Shown piece after piece: positions 1-10,215 of a stretch of DNA of 64,000 nucleotides (positions within the stretch are counted from its first letter, which is position 1; each line of letters begins with the position of its first letter). Made by a program: the position numbers and the translations under genes. The DNA is from Cercospora beticola (lineage: Eukaryota > Ascomycota > Dothideomycetes > Mycosphaerellales > Mycosphaerellaceae), in NCBI RefSeq assembly GCF_033473495.1, contig NC_088939.1, forward strand, positions 1,054,001 through 1,118,000, written 5' to 3'. Under the pieces are notes generated by a model that did not search any database, was not told the DNA's origin, and saw only the letters and a list, made by a program, of their open reading frames with translations.

Positions 1-561
1 CATCAAGAGCTTGGTCGAGTATAGACCGGGTATTGGAGAAGAGGTACGACAGCGGTTGGCATTTTGGCTTGAGGACGCGAGATGGGAGAGGGCAAAGGCC
101 TGCTGTTGGTGGCCAGTCCACCCTTCAGCAGCGCGACAAAATTGCAGCGCGGGAACGATGGAGCTTGGGACGCATCATGCAAAGGAACAACGGAGGGTGA
201 GCACATGCGCGACGAGAGCGCAAGTAGTCAGACCGCCGTGGGCGATTTCTATGAACATATTCTGCACCTCATCTGCGCTGCGTCGTGCTTCCTGTATGCT
301 GTCGCTATCCTGGAAATTTTTGAGAATTTTCAGGACAGCAAAGCTCGAAGCTCGAGTCAGATTTTATCTCCACCCGCACGGGACTCTCGAAATTACCGCC
401 TCAGGTTTTCTGAGAGGCAGAGGGTGGAATTGCGCTGAGCAGTATGGTTGATCAGAGTCCAAGGCCGATGCGACTTGCATCGGCGGCATCTCTGTTGCTA
501 GGTGGATCTGCATCTCTTGAGCGCACGTGTTGAGACGGTCTGGTGTGAACTCCTTGAGTTT
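1..561. other. Window edge, no firm gene
   Basis: Frame +2 is open from position 2 to 451 with no convincing start. It could be the 3' end of a gene lying to the left, beginning IKSLVEYRPGIGEEVRQ, but I recognise no family. The rest looks like 3' flank of the SDR gene that ends at 562. Confidence 0.2.
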
Positions 562-1894
562 TCAACCTGCTTTCTTGCTTCTCCGACTGCCTTCTTTTTT
601 AGTGTCCTTCTTTCCGACGTTCTCTTTATACTCGTTCATTTGCTTGACCGCTTCCTCCTCATCTTTCGCGTCCTGTTCTTCCCGCTTGACCTTCGCGCGA
701 TACTCTGCCCCTCTCTTCTCTGCCTCTTCTACCATCTTCTCACTGTACTGCCATAACTTCTTCTGCACATCCTCATCCTCCACATCTTTCCTCAAGAATG
801 TCCTCTCCTTGACCTCTTTGAGCAGTATCCCGCCTTCACTTCGCGCGAACTTCTCCTCCATGCTGGCATAGAGGAAGCTTTGTGCACCAGCGTCGGGCGA
901 TTTGAGTATCAACAGCCAGAGTGGGTATGTGATCAGATAGAGAAACAAGCCAAAGAGCGAGCCTCGCGTCATCCATCGTCTCATCCCAGGCGTCCTGCAA
1001 AACCCAGGATCTGCCAGAATGACTTTGGCATTGTTTGGAGCTCCATCCGGGCGCTTATATGCAGACAAGTGCTTCTGAAATGCCAGCGCAAAAGTCGTAA
1101 GAGCAAGCTTGCTCGTAGCGTACGCATTACCGGGGCTGAACTTGGTAGGCGGTGACGCCGACTTGTCTGATTTCTTCTTGCTGTCCTTGCTCTTGGATTC
1201 AGCACCTTGCGTTATATGCAAGAAATCTCCGCCCAGATATGAATTGCACGTCCCAAAGATCACCCTGACATCTCGATCCGGAGGCTGTGCTCTCAATGCC
1301 GGACTCAATATGCTCAACAAGTGGAAGTTGCCCAAGTAATTGATCTGCCAATTGACCTCCACGCCCTCATTTGTGCTCTGAATCTTGCTCTTTCCTGGTG
1401 TGATTGTGTTCGCGAACAGCATAATCATGTCTAGTCGTCTCGGCGGGGCATTGTCGATCCATTTCGTCGCAAACGTTCGAATGCTATGGAGCGAGGACAG
1501 GTCGACTTGTTCGGCAGTGATGAGCTGATTGTCGGTATCTTCGCGCAGGTCCTGAATAAAGTCGACGATGAAGGGATCGGACAAGGAGTGTTGCGTCAAG
1601 AGCACAATTTGCGCTCCTCGTGTTGCTAGTGATCGTACTGTAGCTTCTCCGACGCCAGACGTGCCTCCCTACTTCAGCTTAGCAAGTTTCGCGCCAAGGG
1701 TGAGAGCAAGGTCATACTGTCACAAGAATGACCTTGCCGTGCATATTCCTCTCGCTCGTGTTCTTTGCGCCCTGAAAGAAAGTTTTGAGCAGCCATAGTA
1801 GAAACAGCCACGGAGCTGTCTTGAGCAGCGGCCAGAGGTATGGCACCGAGTCGATGCCATCAAAGAGTGCCTGTGCGGCGATGTAGATGGCCAT
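562..1894 (-). CDS. Membrane-anchored short-chain dehydrogenase/reductase
   Basis: Two exons: 1894-1718 and 1668-562, joined over a 49-bp intron (donor GTATGA, acceptor TAG). The product is 427 aa. The join recreates the Rossmann motif TGGTSGVG at about residues 59-66, which neither exon encodes alone. The catalytic YATSK lies near residue 242. A hydrophobic N-terminus (WPLLKTAPWLFLLWLL) suggests a membrane anchor. The last ~80 residues are highly charged (Lys/Glu-rich), which is unusual for an SDR and may be a cytosolic tail. The family is NAD(P)H-dependent and retinol-dehydrogenase-like; the substrate cannot be told. The start ATG at 1894 was chosen because it precedes the anchor directly. 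An in-frame ATG at 1981 would add a Pro/Arg-rich leader and is less likely. Confidence 0.85.
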
Positions 1895-2622
1895 TGTGAG
1901 CGGTAGTGCCCTTCTCGGGCGAGGACGAGTTAGAGGAGCAGTGGAGGTGAACGCGAATGTGAAAGTGGTAAGCTGGACCACTCGGCAGCGAAAACACCCT
2001 GCATGAAGTTATCGCCGCTTAAGACCGATACAACAACTGAACGAGGGCAACAGCCAGTATCGATTGCAGCTTCGTAGAAACCCAGCGTGTGTGGTACGAT
2101 TGATCAGCAGAGAGTGTAGTCACAAAGATAAAACGCTGGACGCTTCAATCTTGGAAATATGTACCTTTCCTTTAAAGTACAGTCTTTCATGCTCCCAGCG
2201 CCATGCTTCTCTCATCATCCACAAGGCTCCCAGCCATATGTGCAGACGCATGTGGTCTACTGTGTCCCTGCGGTGCAGCTTTGACCGTCTCCCTCCCAGG
2301 TAGGTTCCAGCCTACCCGAGTATGCTCGCCAGAAACTTGCGCCCTCGTCAAAGCAAATGGGTATCCAGAACTCATTCCAAGTTCATTGACGCGAAGCTTC
2401 AGCCTCGCTTCATTACACGAATCTTCGTTGATTCATTCATTCATTGTCCATTGCGCCCGTGTCAGGCACTCCTCAGCCCGGCGCACTGTACGACTCTCCA
2501 ACCGACTGCGAATGAAGAGCCGCCAGCCAGTCGAGAGCTGCTTGCCAGGGTTGATGTGGTTGAGCAGCTGCGGTGAGCACAACAATGCATGTTATTTTTG
2601 ATGCGACCCACGTGAAAGGCTC
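1895..2622. other. Intergenic, nothing supported
   Basis: 5' flank of the SDR gene and 3' flank of the arrestin gene. It holds only short unconserved frames and a small ATTC repeat near 2430-2448. Confidence 0.5.
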
Positions 2623-3939
2623 TCATTCGATCAATGGTCTTCGCTGCGCGCCGACCATAGTTACACCAAGAGCCCTAAGACCTGCCGGATCATTTGCCTT
2701 GATGATGGAAGCTGCAGGCAGCATAGGGTTCTCAGGCGAGATGTGTGCTGCATCCTTCGCTGCCTGCTCGATCGCTTCCATTTCTTCCTTGCAGCCGGCG
2801 TGATCGAAGGGACATACAACTATCGGTTGTCGAAGCAAGATATCTCGGGCTGAAGACATTTTTGCCTAGAAAGCAAATCAGCAAAGTCAATGTTGTGAAC
2901 AAAAAATCAAGCCTTACCTTCACTGTGAGATAGTATTCAATCTTGTACAGCGTTCCAGTGGTCGTGAAACCGCTCACGGCGTACATTGGGAACTCTTTTC
3001 GACCTCTTGGTAACACGCCCTCGTTGTCTCTCAGCTCTCTGGCGGGAAACACGAGGCCTAAATTCGTGAAGTAACCTGCTTCGGGTAGTTTGACGCCTAC
3101 GCTCTGCTTGTGCTTTGCCAACGTCTTCGTCTTCCGTAACGGCTCGTCTCCTTCTGGGTTGTAAATGATCTCTTCGTCAATGCCCACCGTAATGTCCTGT
3201 ATCGTGACTCGTTTCGCCTTACTCGTCCAGTCAGGATTTGGTGACAGCTTGATGTACACTGAAACTGGATCCAGCGGCCCGTAACTCCATCGCGGGAGAC
3301 TGATTCCAAGTGTGACGAGGTGGTCTGAGACCTTCTCGGCGCTTTCTGGCCGGTTGTACATGCCGAATGTGCTCAATGTGTCGTAACGAGATATAGGGAC
3401 TGGGAAGGGGTACTTCCTTTGCTCTTGATGCCCTTGCTGCACAGTGACCACGATCTCGTAGTACGTCTCAGCTGTTCTCTTGTCCAATTGTAGACTCGCT
3501 GGAGGTACACGCCGCGCAATCTCCTCTCCTCCACGTCCGTATGGTATGAATATCACAAAGGGTAGATCCATGCAAAGTATCGACTCTGACTCTTTCCCTG
3601 GCGGACATCTGAATAGGAGCATCTCTTTCCCCACGATATCTGTGATCTCTTTCCGGTTCGAGGAGTTGAGGTTCCGCACGAAGGAGTCGGCATTTGGCTG
3701 AATCGATTCGCGCCGCTGTAGCGACACAGTCACTAGCGACACCTGAACTGGAGCGCTGACTCCGACACCAGGTCGAATCTCAACGCGGCCTTCTATACGA
3801 GGCTGCAGCAGAATGTCAGCACCTTCTCTTATGCCATGAAGCGCACAGCACATCCACCTACCAAAGTCGCAGATATGCCTGGATACCCCACCAAGAAGTT
3901 GCTGTTGGGCGGTCCAGAAACCCTCACGAACGCGGCCAT
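2623..3939 (-). CDS. Arrestin-like (S-antigen fold) protein
   Basis: Three exons (3939-3862, 3802-2918, 2865-2623) joined by introns of 59 and 52 bp give 401 aa. Exon 1 is only 26 codons and reads in a different frame from the long open frame of exon 2. It supplies NFLVGYPGISATL, which joins PRIEGRVEIRP, the start of the arrestin N-terminal beta-sandwich. Exon 3 supplies the C-terminal AKMSSARDILL and a His/Cys-containing tail. Fungal arrestin-like proteins of this size usually act as adaptors in trafficking or signalling; a specific partner cannot be inferred. No PPxY ubiquitin-ligase-binding motif was seen, which argues against a classical ART adaptor. The gene is divergent from the cyclophilin gene at 4747. 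Confidence 0.8.
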
Positions 3940-4746
3940 TGCTCACGAGAGGCGCGAGGAGAACTGCGTGTTCGTCTTGACCGCATATGGTTTACGCCAT
4001 GCGGCAACCTGGCCGCCTGTGGTTTGCAAATATCCTCTTCGCTCTGCGCTTCCCTCTCCCCGCCTCTGTGATATGCCAATGTCGTTGCTGCTCGACCAGT
4101 CCAACGCCGAGCCTGTGAAAGTGCCGCGAGATCGCGGGCGTGAGATACTGTGAATTTGCAGACGGGACAACGCGAGCATGCGTCGCTTGAGCTCGTGCGG
4201 GTCGCTCCTAGTTTGTAGTCCGGCGCGCGGGTTTGACGTGCATATGCCAGGCAGAGTAGCGATCAGGGAGGCGCAAGGCTGCGTGCGTGTTCAAGGTAGC
4301 GGGCGGGTCCTGCAACGCGGTGAAGGGCGACTCCAAGAGTAACGGTGACGATTCTACGCTCGAAGAAATGCCTGGTAATCGCTCTGTTGCACAACAGCAG
4401 CAGCGGCGTAGTGGTGTCGGGATCGCTGGTGTCGACCTCACCAAACATGGGCCGCTAGCTGACCCGTTCGCTCGTGCCGCCAGAGCTGATCTACCCTGAT
4501 CCCTCCCCATTCGCCGACTCGTCTGCTGCTGGCACGACAACACGTCAGGTCGTTGTACTTTTCAGCTGGCTGGCCACCGACTCTCTTCTGTCGCGATCCC
4601 CCACATCCATTCTCCGGCTGACTCTACTGTCATCCATTGTTCTGGACCGATCCAGCTGATGCTCTACGGCTCTCCTTGGCAGGACTGAGCAGGCTGCGCC
4701 GAGGTGTGACGAGCTCGCATTGCAGATTCTTGGTCATAGAGCAAAC
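3940..4746. other. Divergent promoter region
   Basis: About 800 bp between the divergent arrestin-like and cyclophilin genes. Short open frames on both strands look unconserved. A CAG-rich patch lies near 4393. No TATA box or other firm site was found. Confidence 0.4.
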
Positions 4747-5241
4747 ATGTCGGTCACACTGTTCACGACGCACGGCAACATCAAGGTCGAACTCTTCTGC
4801 CAGGCTTGCGAGAAGACGACATACAACTTTCTAGCTCTCTGCGCCAGCGGTGCTTACGATGGATCGCCGTTTCACAGATTGATTAAAGATTTCATGATCC
4901 AAGGTGGATCTCCCGCCAAGGGAAACACCAAGGAATCGACATCGATCTGGGGCGAGAACTTCGAAGACGAAATCAAGCCCAGTCTACGGCACCATCAAAG
5001 AGGAATGCTCTCAATGGCCAACAAAGGACCGGCCACTAACGGTAGCCAATTCTTCATCACTCTCGCCGCAGCTTCACATCTCGACGGCAAGAATACTGTG
5101 TTCGGCAGGGTCCTGGAGGGCTGGGACGTACTCGATAAAATGGAAGAAGTACCGGTGGACAAGAAGAGCCGGCCGCAGGAAGCGATCAGGATACAAAGTG
5201 TCCAAATACACGCCAATCCTCTAGCAGAACAACAGCGGTGA
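4747..5241 (+). CDS. cyp10: Peptidyl-prolyl cis-trans isomerase, Cyp10/PPIL3 type
   Basis: A single-exon cyclophilin of 164 aa. It starts MSVTLFTTHGNIKVELF, the usual start of the small PPIL3/Cyp10 class, so the ATG at 4747 was preferred over upstream in-frame non-ATG codons. Family signatures are FHRLIKDFMIQGG (with the catalytic Arg), NGSQFFITLA, HLDGKNTVFGRV and the C-terminal IHANPLA. The length matches the family. These enzymes isomerise X-Pro bonds. PPIL3 homologues are found in late spliceosomes, so a nuclear, splicing-linked role is likely here but is an inference. No targeting signal is seen. Confidence 0.93.
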   Translation: MSVTLFTTHGNIKVELFCQACEKTTYNFLALCASGAYDGSPFHRLIKDFMIQGGSPAKGNTKESTSIWGENFEDEIKPSLRHHQRGMLSMANKGPATNGSQFFITLAAASHLDGKNTVFGRVLEGWDVLDKMEEVPVDKKSRPQEAIRIQSVQIHANPLAEQQR

Positions 5242-5860
5242 AGCAGATACGAGCCCGGGCGTTTGCCACGAATATGCACGTTTACAAGGTGACGGTCACC
5301 ATGCGTGCGAGAAAACACGGACCGGCCTGCCACTGGTACCGTCTTGGTCCAGGCGTACAATCACGACGATATGCAACAAGAAGCCACATTGGATTCGCAG
5401 CCGCTATTGGAGCGCAATATGTGTGTGCCACACGCCGCGATGTCACAGCAGCGTGTCGCTTGTCTGCAGAAGTGACCGCAGCTCTGCACAAATGGAGGCT
5501 TTCGATGCTTGATCGAAGTTGAAACGTACCTTGCTTGGGCTGCAAGTACACTCTGAGTATTCGACGATTGGAGTCTCGAAGGAAGTTGGTGAAGTCAAGA
5601 AGGTAGGAATATCAAAACGCGCATGGGCAATGCGCGAAGTGAAGTCAGAACGCTCCTTCCCTCATCATTTCTTGACACGCGCCTTCCTCCGAAATCTGTC
5701 GTTCCCTCAACTGCCTGCACATTCAACGTCGTCTTCACTTCACTTCACCAATCTTCACCTCACACTGGAGCTTTTCCTTTGCGACTCCACCTAAAAACCG
5801 CGTTTCTCCTTCATCTCGAGTTTCTCCGCTCTCCGCGCAAAGGCGCGTCACCACGCCACC
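5242..5860. other. Intergenic, pyrimidine-rich promoter
   Basis: The last ~150 bp before the zinc-knuckle gene are C/T-rich, with repeated TTCACCT/CTTCACTT words, as is common in fungal 5' leaders. No other feature was found. Confidence 0.4.
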
Positions 5861-7343
5861 ATGACCGACCTCTGCAAGAATTGCGGTTGCTGTCACCTGG
5901 GCATGGATCCGTCGCCGTGTCAGAAGATGCTTGAGTCCTGTCACACCTGCAAGCAATGGGGACACACCACGAACTTCTGTCCTTTGGGCGTGCGCGACGC
6001 GAATGGTCAGATCGGACCATTGGTAGGAAGCGCATTTGCTCTTCGAAAAGCGATGGATTCCTGACGTTGCCTAGTATTGGATGATCTGCTCTAACTGCGA
6101 TCGCTGGCATCTTCCACAGCCATGCGAGTTACCACTCCAGCAATGCACTCAGTGCCACAACTACGGACACATCGCGCATTACTGCCCAGTCAACCCGCTG
6201 CCACTGAGACTCATGAGAAACAACGCCCAGGCTCCTCCGCGACAAGCAGCTAGTGCTGATCGCAAACGTAAGCACGAAGACGAGGAGGAGAACGACAGAC
6301 TGATGGTCAAGCTGCCGTTGGCGGTTCTCGACATCAAACACGTTCACCCATGTGAGTGCAGCTCCACAACAGCTTTGCCGTACCAATTACTGACACTCTT
6401 CAGCACTGCTTGCGCAGATTCGTAGGAGTTTAGTGAACGAGGTCACTCAGCTACTCCAGCATCATACGCGCGACGACGTCCTGGCTTTGTTCCTGCACGA
6501 TGTTCCTCTTCCACCGTCTGCCAGTCGCTTGGAGGGCGGGAATCGCCCTGTCGACCAAATGGGAGCATTCAGACCCAGCAGTCATTATGCTTCGGCGAAG
6601 ATTCCTGAGCAACAACTTGCCCTGTCGCCATCAGCACAGCAAGTAGCTCGTGTTCCGGTCACACCAATCACTGCAAAGAAGGCTAAGAAAAACACCGGAC
6701 AGAAGCCATGTGCAGATTGCAAAGCCAGACATCAGAGGTGCAGACACACCATTGCCGACGGTGAACGTCCGTCAGACACTCCCGCTTTGCCAGAGTCTGC
6801 CGATCATGCAACGCTGCAGCCAGCTCTTGATCAGCAACTCGCCTTGGATTCCGGGCTTCAGCAAAGTCAAGTCGAAGACGTGTTCACCAATCAGCCGATG
6901 CTCTCCGGCGCTGAGCAGATGGGCACAATTTCATCGGATCTTACGCTGAATGCTCCAGCTGTCGGATTTGTTCCCCAGGACACTCACCAAGAGCAGGCAT
7001 GGATGCTCAACACAACTGTCAGCGATCTCAACATGCTAGCCGAAGCTGCGCAACAGGTGAATGCTCAACTGGAGCAGACGCCATCGAACGATCACGTCGT
7101 CGTTCAAGCCGGTGTCGAGATCCACCCTTCGAGTGAGCATTTCAACGCCATGGACTTTAGCCAGCTTCTCAACAGTGACTCCGCGGCTCTTCCCACGAAC
7201 GGCGATGCCCACGATGGGCAGTTTCATGGTGTGCTTGGTATTCCATCAGAAGCCGACCAGCCGAGAAAGCGTTCCACTCGAAAGAAGAGTAAGTCACGTA
7301 CGTCCCGCTTCTACGCGCGTACTGACTGATGCCAGAGACGTAG
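5861..7343 (+). CDS. Zinc-knuckle (CCHC) protein
   Basis: Four exons (5861-6022, 6075-6351, 6404-7288, 7336-7343) with introns of 52, 52 and 47 bp give 443 aa. The last exon is only 8 bp and ends in TAG. The N-terminus has two similar cysteine modules, split exactly by intron 1. Each pairs a C-x2-C-x3-H-x(4 or 7)-C unit with a classical CCHC knuckle (CHTCKQWGHTTNFC; CTQCHNYGHIAHYC). KRKHEDEEEND follows, then a helical stretch (LLAQIRRSLVNEVTQLL) and a basic third cysteine motif, CADCKARHQRC. The rest is Gln/Ala-rich and probably disordered, ending in a Lys/Arg-rich tail. CCHC knuckles usually bind single-stranded RNA or DNA, so a nucleic-acid-binding role is inferred; no named orthologue is recognised. 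If intron 3 is retained, the frame ends at 7329. Confidence 0.75.
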
Positions 7344-8171
7344 AGATGCTGTGAGACACTGTCTCCGCACGTCAGCCCCAAATATGCTCTCTTCCACCCA
7401 CACTGCAGCGATGGCATTCTTTTATTGCTCTGTGATTACAGCATTACTTCGACCACGGTGCCATTCTTTGCGTCAAAGGCAATCATCAGCGGCCCAACAG
7501 AGCTGAGAAAAAAAGGCCGGCAATAGCTTCAGTCTGTCCGCCATGGACAGCATAATTAATTATAGACGCTGCTCGGAGTAGCGCGCAGACTTACTTGCTT
7601 CGAGATAGATGCCGCAGCAGTGAGTGTAATCTGCTTCTGATGCTCCTCCGTAAGGACGCGTATTGCATCGTGTCTGCTGTCGTCTCGGCCATGCAGACCA
7701 ATGCTCAACAGCATGAATTCTCATGGCATCGCTTTACAAATTTTCGATCGTTGTCAATTTTGCTACGAAGATGTTCCCTCAATGCGGCCTGCGTCATGCT
7801 TTCCATGTGTCCGAGTACATAACTTCACGTCAGCGTTGTCGAGCTACTTTGTGTTAACGACTCGTCGCGCATGCAATCCTTCGATTCATAGAGCATTGCA
7901 CACCCTCGTCGGGGCGATGGATGGAATATCCGCTTGATACCCAAGATGCATGAAGATTCCGCTGGAGTCTTTTCCGAAGTTGTCGGAAACAGCACGCCAT
8001 TGACGCCGTCCTCGGCAGCAGCCCCGCTCGAGCTCCTCTTCACCAACCAAGACCCCCATGGCGCAAGCATTGGGGGCTATCGAATTCAGGCGCATCTATC
8101 TCCCGACGTAGCAAATCTCAGTCATCCTGCTAGAGCAAAACCTGTCAAGATAAGCCAGCTCACCTCTCTTT
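7344..8171. other. Intergenic, nothing supported
   Basis: 3' flank of the zinc-knuckle gene and promoter of the SDR at 8172. It contains an AT palindrome (TAATTAATTA near 7553-7562). Several short frames lack family resemblance. Confidence 0.4.
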
Positions 8172-9148
8172 ATGAGTTTCTTCCAGCCCAAACACTTCCT
8201 CCGCACACTGAACAGCTTCGCGAAAGCACAATCCGCGACCTCTATCCTCACTCGAGCTACGACACGAAATATGGCTACTGCTATGGGAAAACGCCTTGAA
8301 GGCAAGACAATTGTTATCACGGGAGCTTCTTCTGGCATTGGGAAAGCCACCGCGCAAGAGTTCGCTCGCACGTCGCCGAAGAACCTCAAGATCGTCCTTA
8401 CAGCTCGCCGAGTCGATGCACTGAAGCAATTGGCAGCGGATATCAACAAGGAAGTAGGAGATGGCGTAAAAGTGCTGCCCGTCCAACTAGACGTCAGCAA
8501 GCCAGAGGAAGTGAAGCAATTCATCCCAAACCTGCCACAAGAATTCCAGGACATTGATGTCCTGGTCAACAACGCTGGACTCGTGAAGGGCGTGGACAAA
8601 GCAGGCGAGATCAAGGACGAGGACATTACTGTGCAATTTGCGACAAACGTGACAGGTCTGATCAACATGACGCAAGAAGTCCTCAAGGTCATGAAGAAGA
8701 AGGGAGAGTCCGGAGCAGGAGATATCATCAATATTGGATCGATCGCTGGTCGTGAACCATACCCCGGAGGAAGCATTTACTGCGCTACGAAAGCTGCTGT
8801 GCGATCCTTCACAGATGCTATGCGGAAAGAGTTGATCGCGACGAGGATAAGGGTTATCGAGATCGATCCTGGTCAGGTGGAGACGGAGTTCTCGGTCGTG
8901 CGATTCTATGGTGATAAGGAGAAGGCCGATGCTGTATACAAGGGTGTCACGCCTTTGACACCAGATGATATTGCTGAGACGATTGTGTTCTCCGCTGGGA
9001 GACCTGAGAATGTGGTCATCGCTGACCTGCTCGTGTTCCCTAACCACCAGGTAAGTTTTAACAAACTTTAAAACCGCTTTGGTAGCCTCAAGCATCATGC
9101 TGACTGTATGCATAGGCGGCTGCTACAGTCATGCACAGGCGATCGTAG
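8172..9148 (+). CDS. NADP-dependent SDR, YMR226C/YdfG type, with alternative last exons
   Basis: Exon 1 (8172-9050) carries 293 codons: TGASSGIG at residues 50-57, NNAG, and the catalytic YCATK with Tyr203 and Lys207. This fits the YMR226C/YdfG family, which oxidises L-allo-threonine, serine and related 3-hydroxy acids. The first ~35 residues are rich in Arg, Ser and Phe with no acidic residue, like a mitochondrial presequence; MATAMGKRL at residue 34 is an alternative start. After codon 293 a GTAAGT donor can join two acceptors in the same phase. The acceptor at 9115 gives a 10-residue end, AAATVMHRRS (stop 9146-9148). The acceptor at 9176 gives AGAGILHRKPSSKI (stop 9219-9221). Reading through the donor gives VSFNKL. 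The enzyme call is firm; isoform use is inferred. Confidence 0.9.
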
Positions 9149-9221
9149 ACGTTCTGTTTCTGACATGTGTTTATAGGCTGGTGCAGGTATACTGCACAGG
9201 AAACCATCTTCAAAGATTTAG
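9116..9221 (+). other. Two competing terminal exons of the SDR gene
   Basis: Exon 2a is 9116-9148 and exon 2b is 9177-9221. Both follow CTGAC/TGACA-like branch points and TAG acceptors, and both keep phase 0 with the donor at 9051. The encoded ends resemble each other (A-[AG]-A-[TG]-[VI]-[ML]-H-R-[RK]), so one may be a copy of the other. Exon 2b ends in SKI, a permitted variant of the peroxisomal PTS1 tripeptide. Confidence 0.6.
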
Positions 9222-9609
9222 AAGTGTATATACCTCTTTCAACCTGGAGCACTTCTCCTGATTCTCTTCCAAGTCTTGATCTGGTGCTGGTACTGGTGCT
9301 CAGTATGTTTGTGGTGCCTGAGGCCATAGCGGAAAGCTTCACTCGGCCGGACCCACTTTTTCTTCTCCTAACGTCCGTGCGCACATCGAAAAACCACCCA
9401 ACACAGCGCACGCTGCACCGCAGCCACTGAACCAAGTGCAGCACAATGACGGAATGTATCGGAAAGACAGCAGAGAACTGGGCAAGATGTATTCAGATAC
9501 CTCAAGGCCACCAAAAAGTGGGCCCGCAAGCCAAGCCTCTCCGCTATGGTAAAACATCAATTCTTGCAACATATACCATACCAAAATAAAAGACAAGGCA
9601 CTAAGGAAA
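9222..9609. other. Intergenic
   Basis: 3' flank of the SDR gene. Nothing recognised apart from the tRNA-like element that follows. Confidence 0.4.
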
Positions 9610-9693
9610 AGCTCTCCACCCGGGTCGAACGAGTGACCTTAGGATATCTTGCATTGACTGCAATCCCACGCTCTACCACTGAGCTAGAACTGT
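9610..9693 (-). tRNA. tRNA-Cys (GCA), intron-containing, acceptor stem damaged
   Basis: On the minus strand the D arm TAGCTCAGTGGTAGAGC (A box) is intact. The anticodon stem TGGGA/TCCTA closes a loop with GCA, interrupted one base 3' of the anticodon by a ~12-nt intron. The T arm is ACTCG-TTCGACC-CGGGT (B box). The 3' acceptor strand GGAGAGC is followed by T, the discriminator base expected for tRNA-Cys, and then a TTTT polymerase III terminator. The 5' strand ACAGTTC pairs poorly with GGAGAGC (about four of seven positions, one of them a wobble). It is either a tRNA pseudogene or a copy whose 5' end was replaced. Internal promoters look usable. Confidence 0.6.
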
Positions 9694-10215
9694 GGAATGT
9701 AAGCGTGTGTATGCGCAAATGATGTTTTGTTTGGGCCAACTTACGAGCACGTGATCCATGCTCCCGGAATTGATCGACCGTATATGACCGTCAATTGAGA
9801 GATATACAGCAGGCCCTGGGCATAGGATGCGTCTTGGTCTCTACTGGCAGTGAGTTCCACTGTGCGAAATGAAAGTCGGCAACAGCGTTTCGAAATTGCC
9901 GCCTTTTGGAGGAAGGAAGCACATCTCTTCGGAATAGAGTTCTGACGCTCAAACATTCCGAGGTTGTTTGAGTTCTTCTAAGCATCCCTCGGCGTCCATG
10001 AAAATTCCTGGAAATCGCGGCTACAGCAAGTGAACATAGAATGCTTTTGGTGTGCGTAATGAGCTTGTGAAAGGTGTCGAACGAGGGTTGAGCTCAGCAG
10101 TGCTGGCGCATGTATAGTTCCGGTTCATCTTGAGAGAAAATATACTGGAGAATAACTATACGCAGCCAACCTGTGAGCAAATATCCCCGAGCATTGATCA
10201 AATTGTCACGCTCCT
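9694..10215. other. Intergenic, nothing supported
   Basis: 5' flank of the tRNA-like element and 3' flank of the POLD3 gene. No open frame resembles a known protein. Confidence 0.4.

Noticed and set aside
8096..9113. Two long minus-strand frames (8096-8776 and 8487-9113)
   Set aside because: Antisense shadows of the SDR coding sequence.
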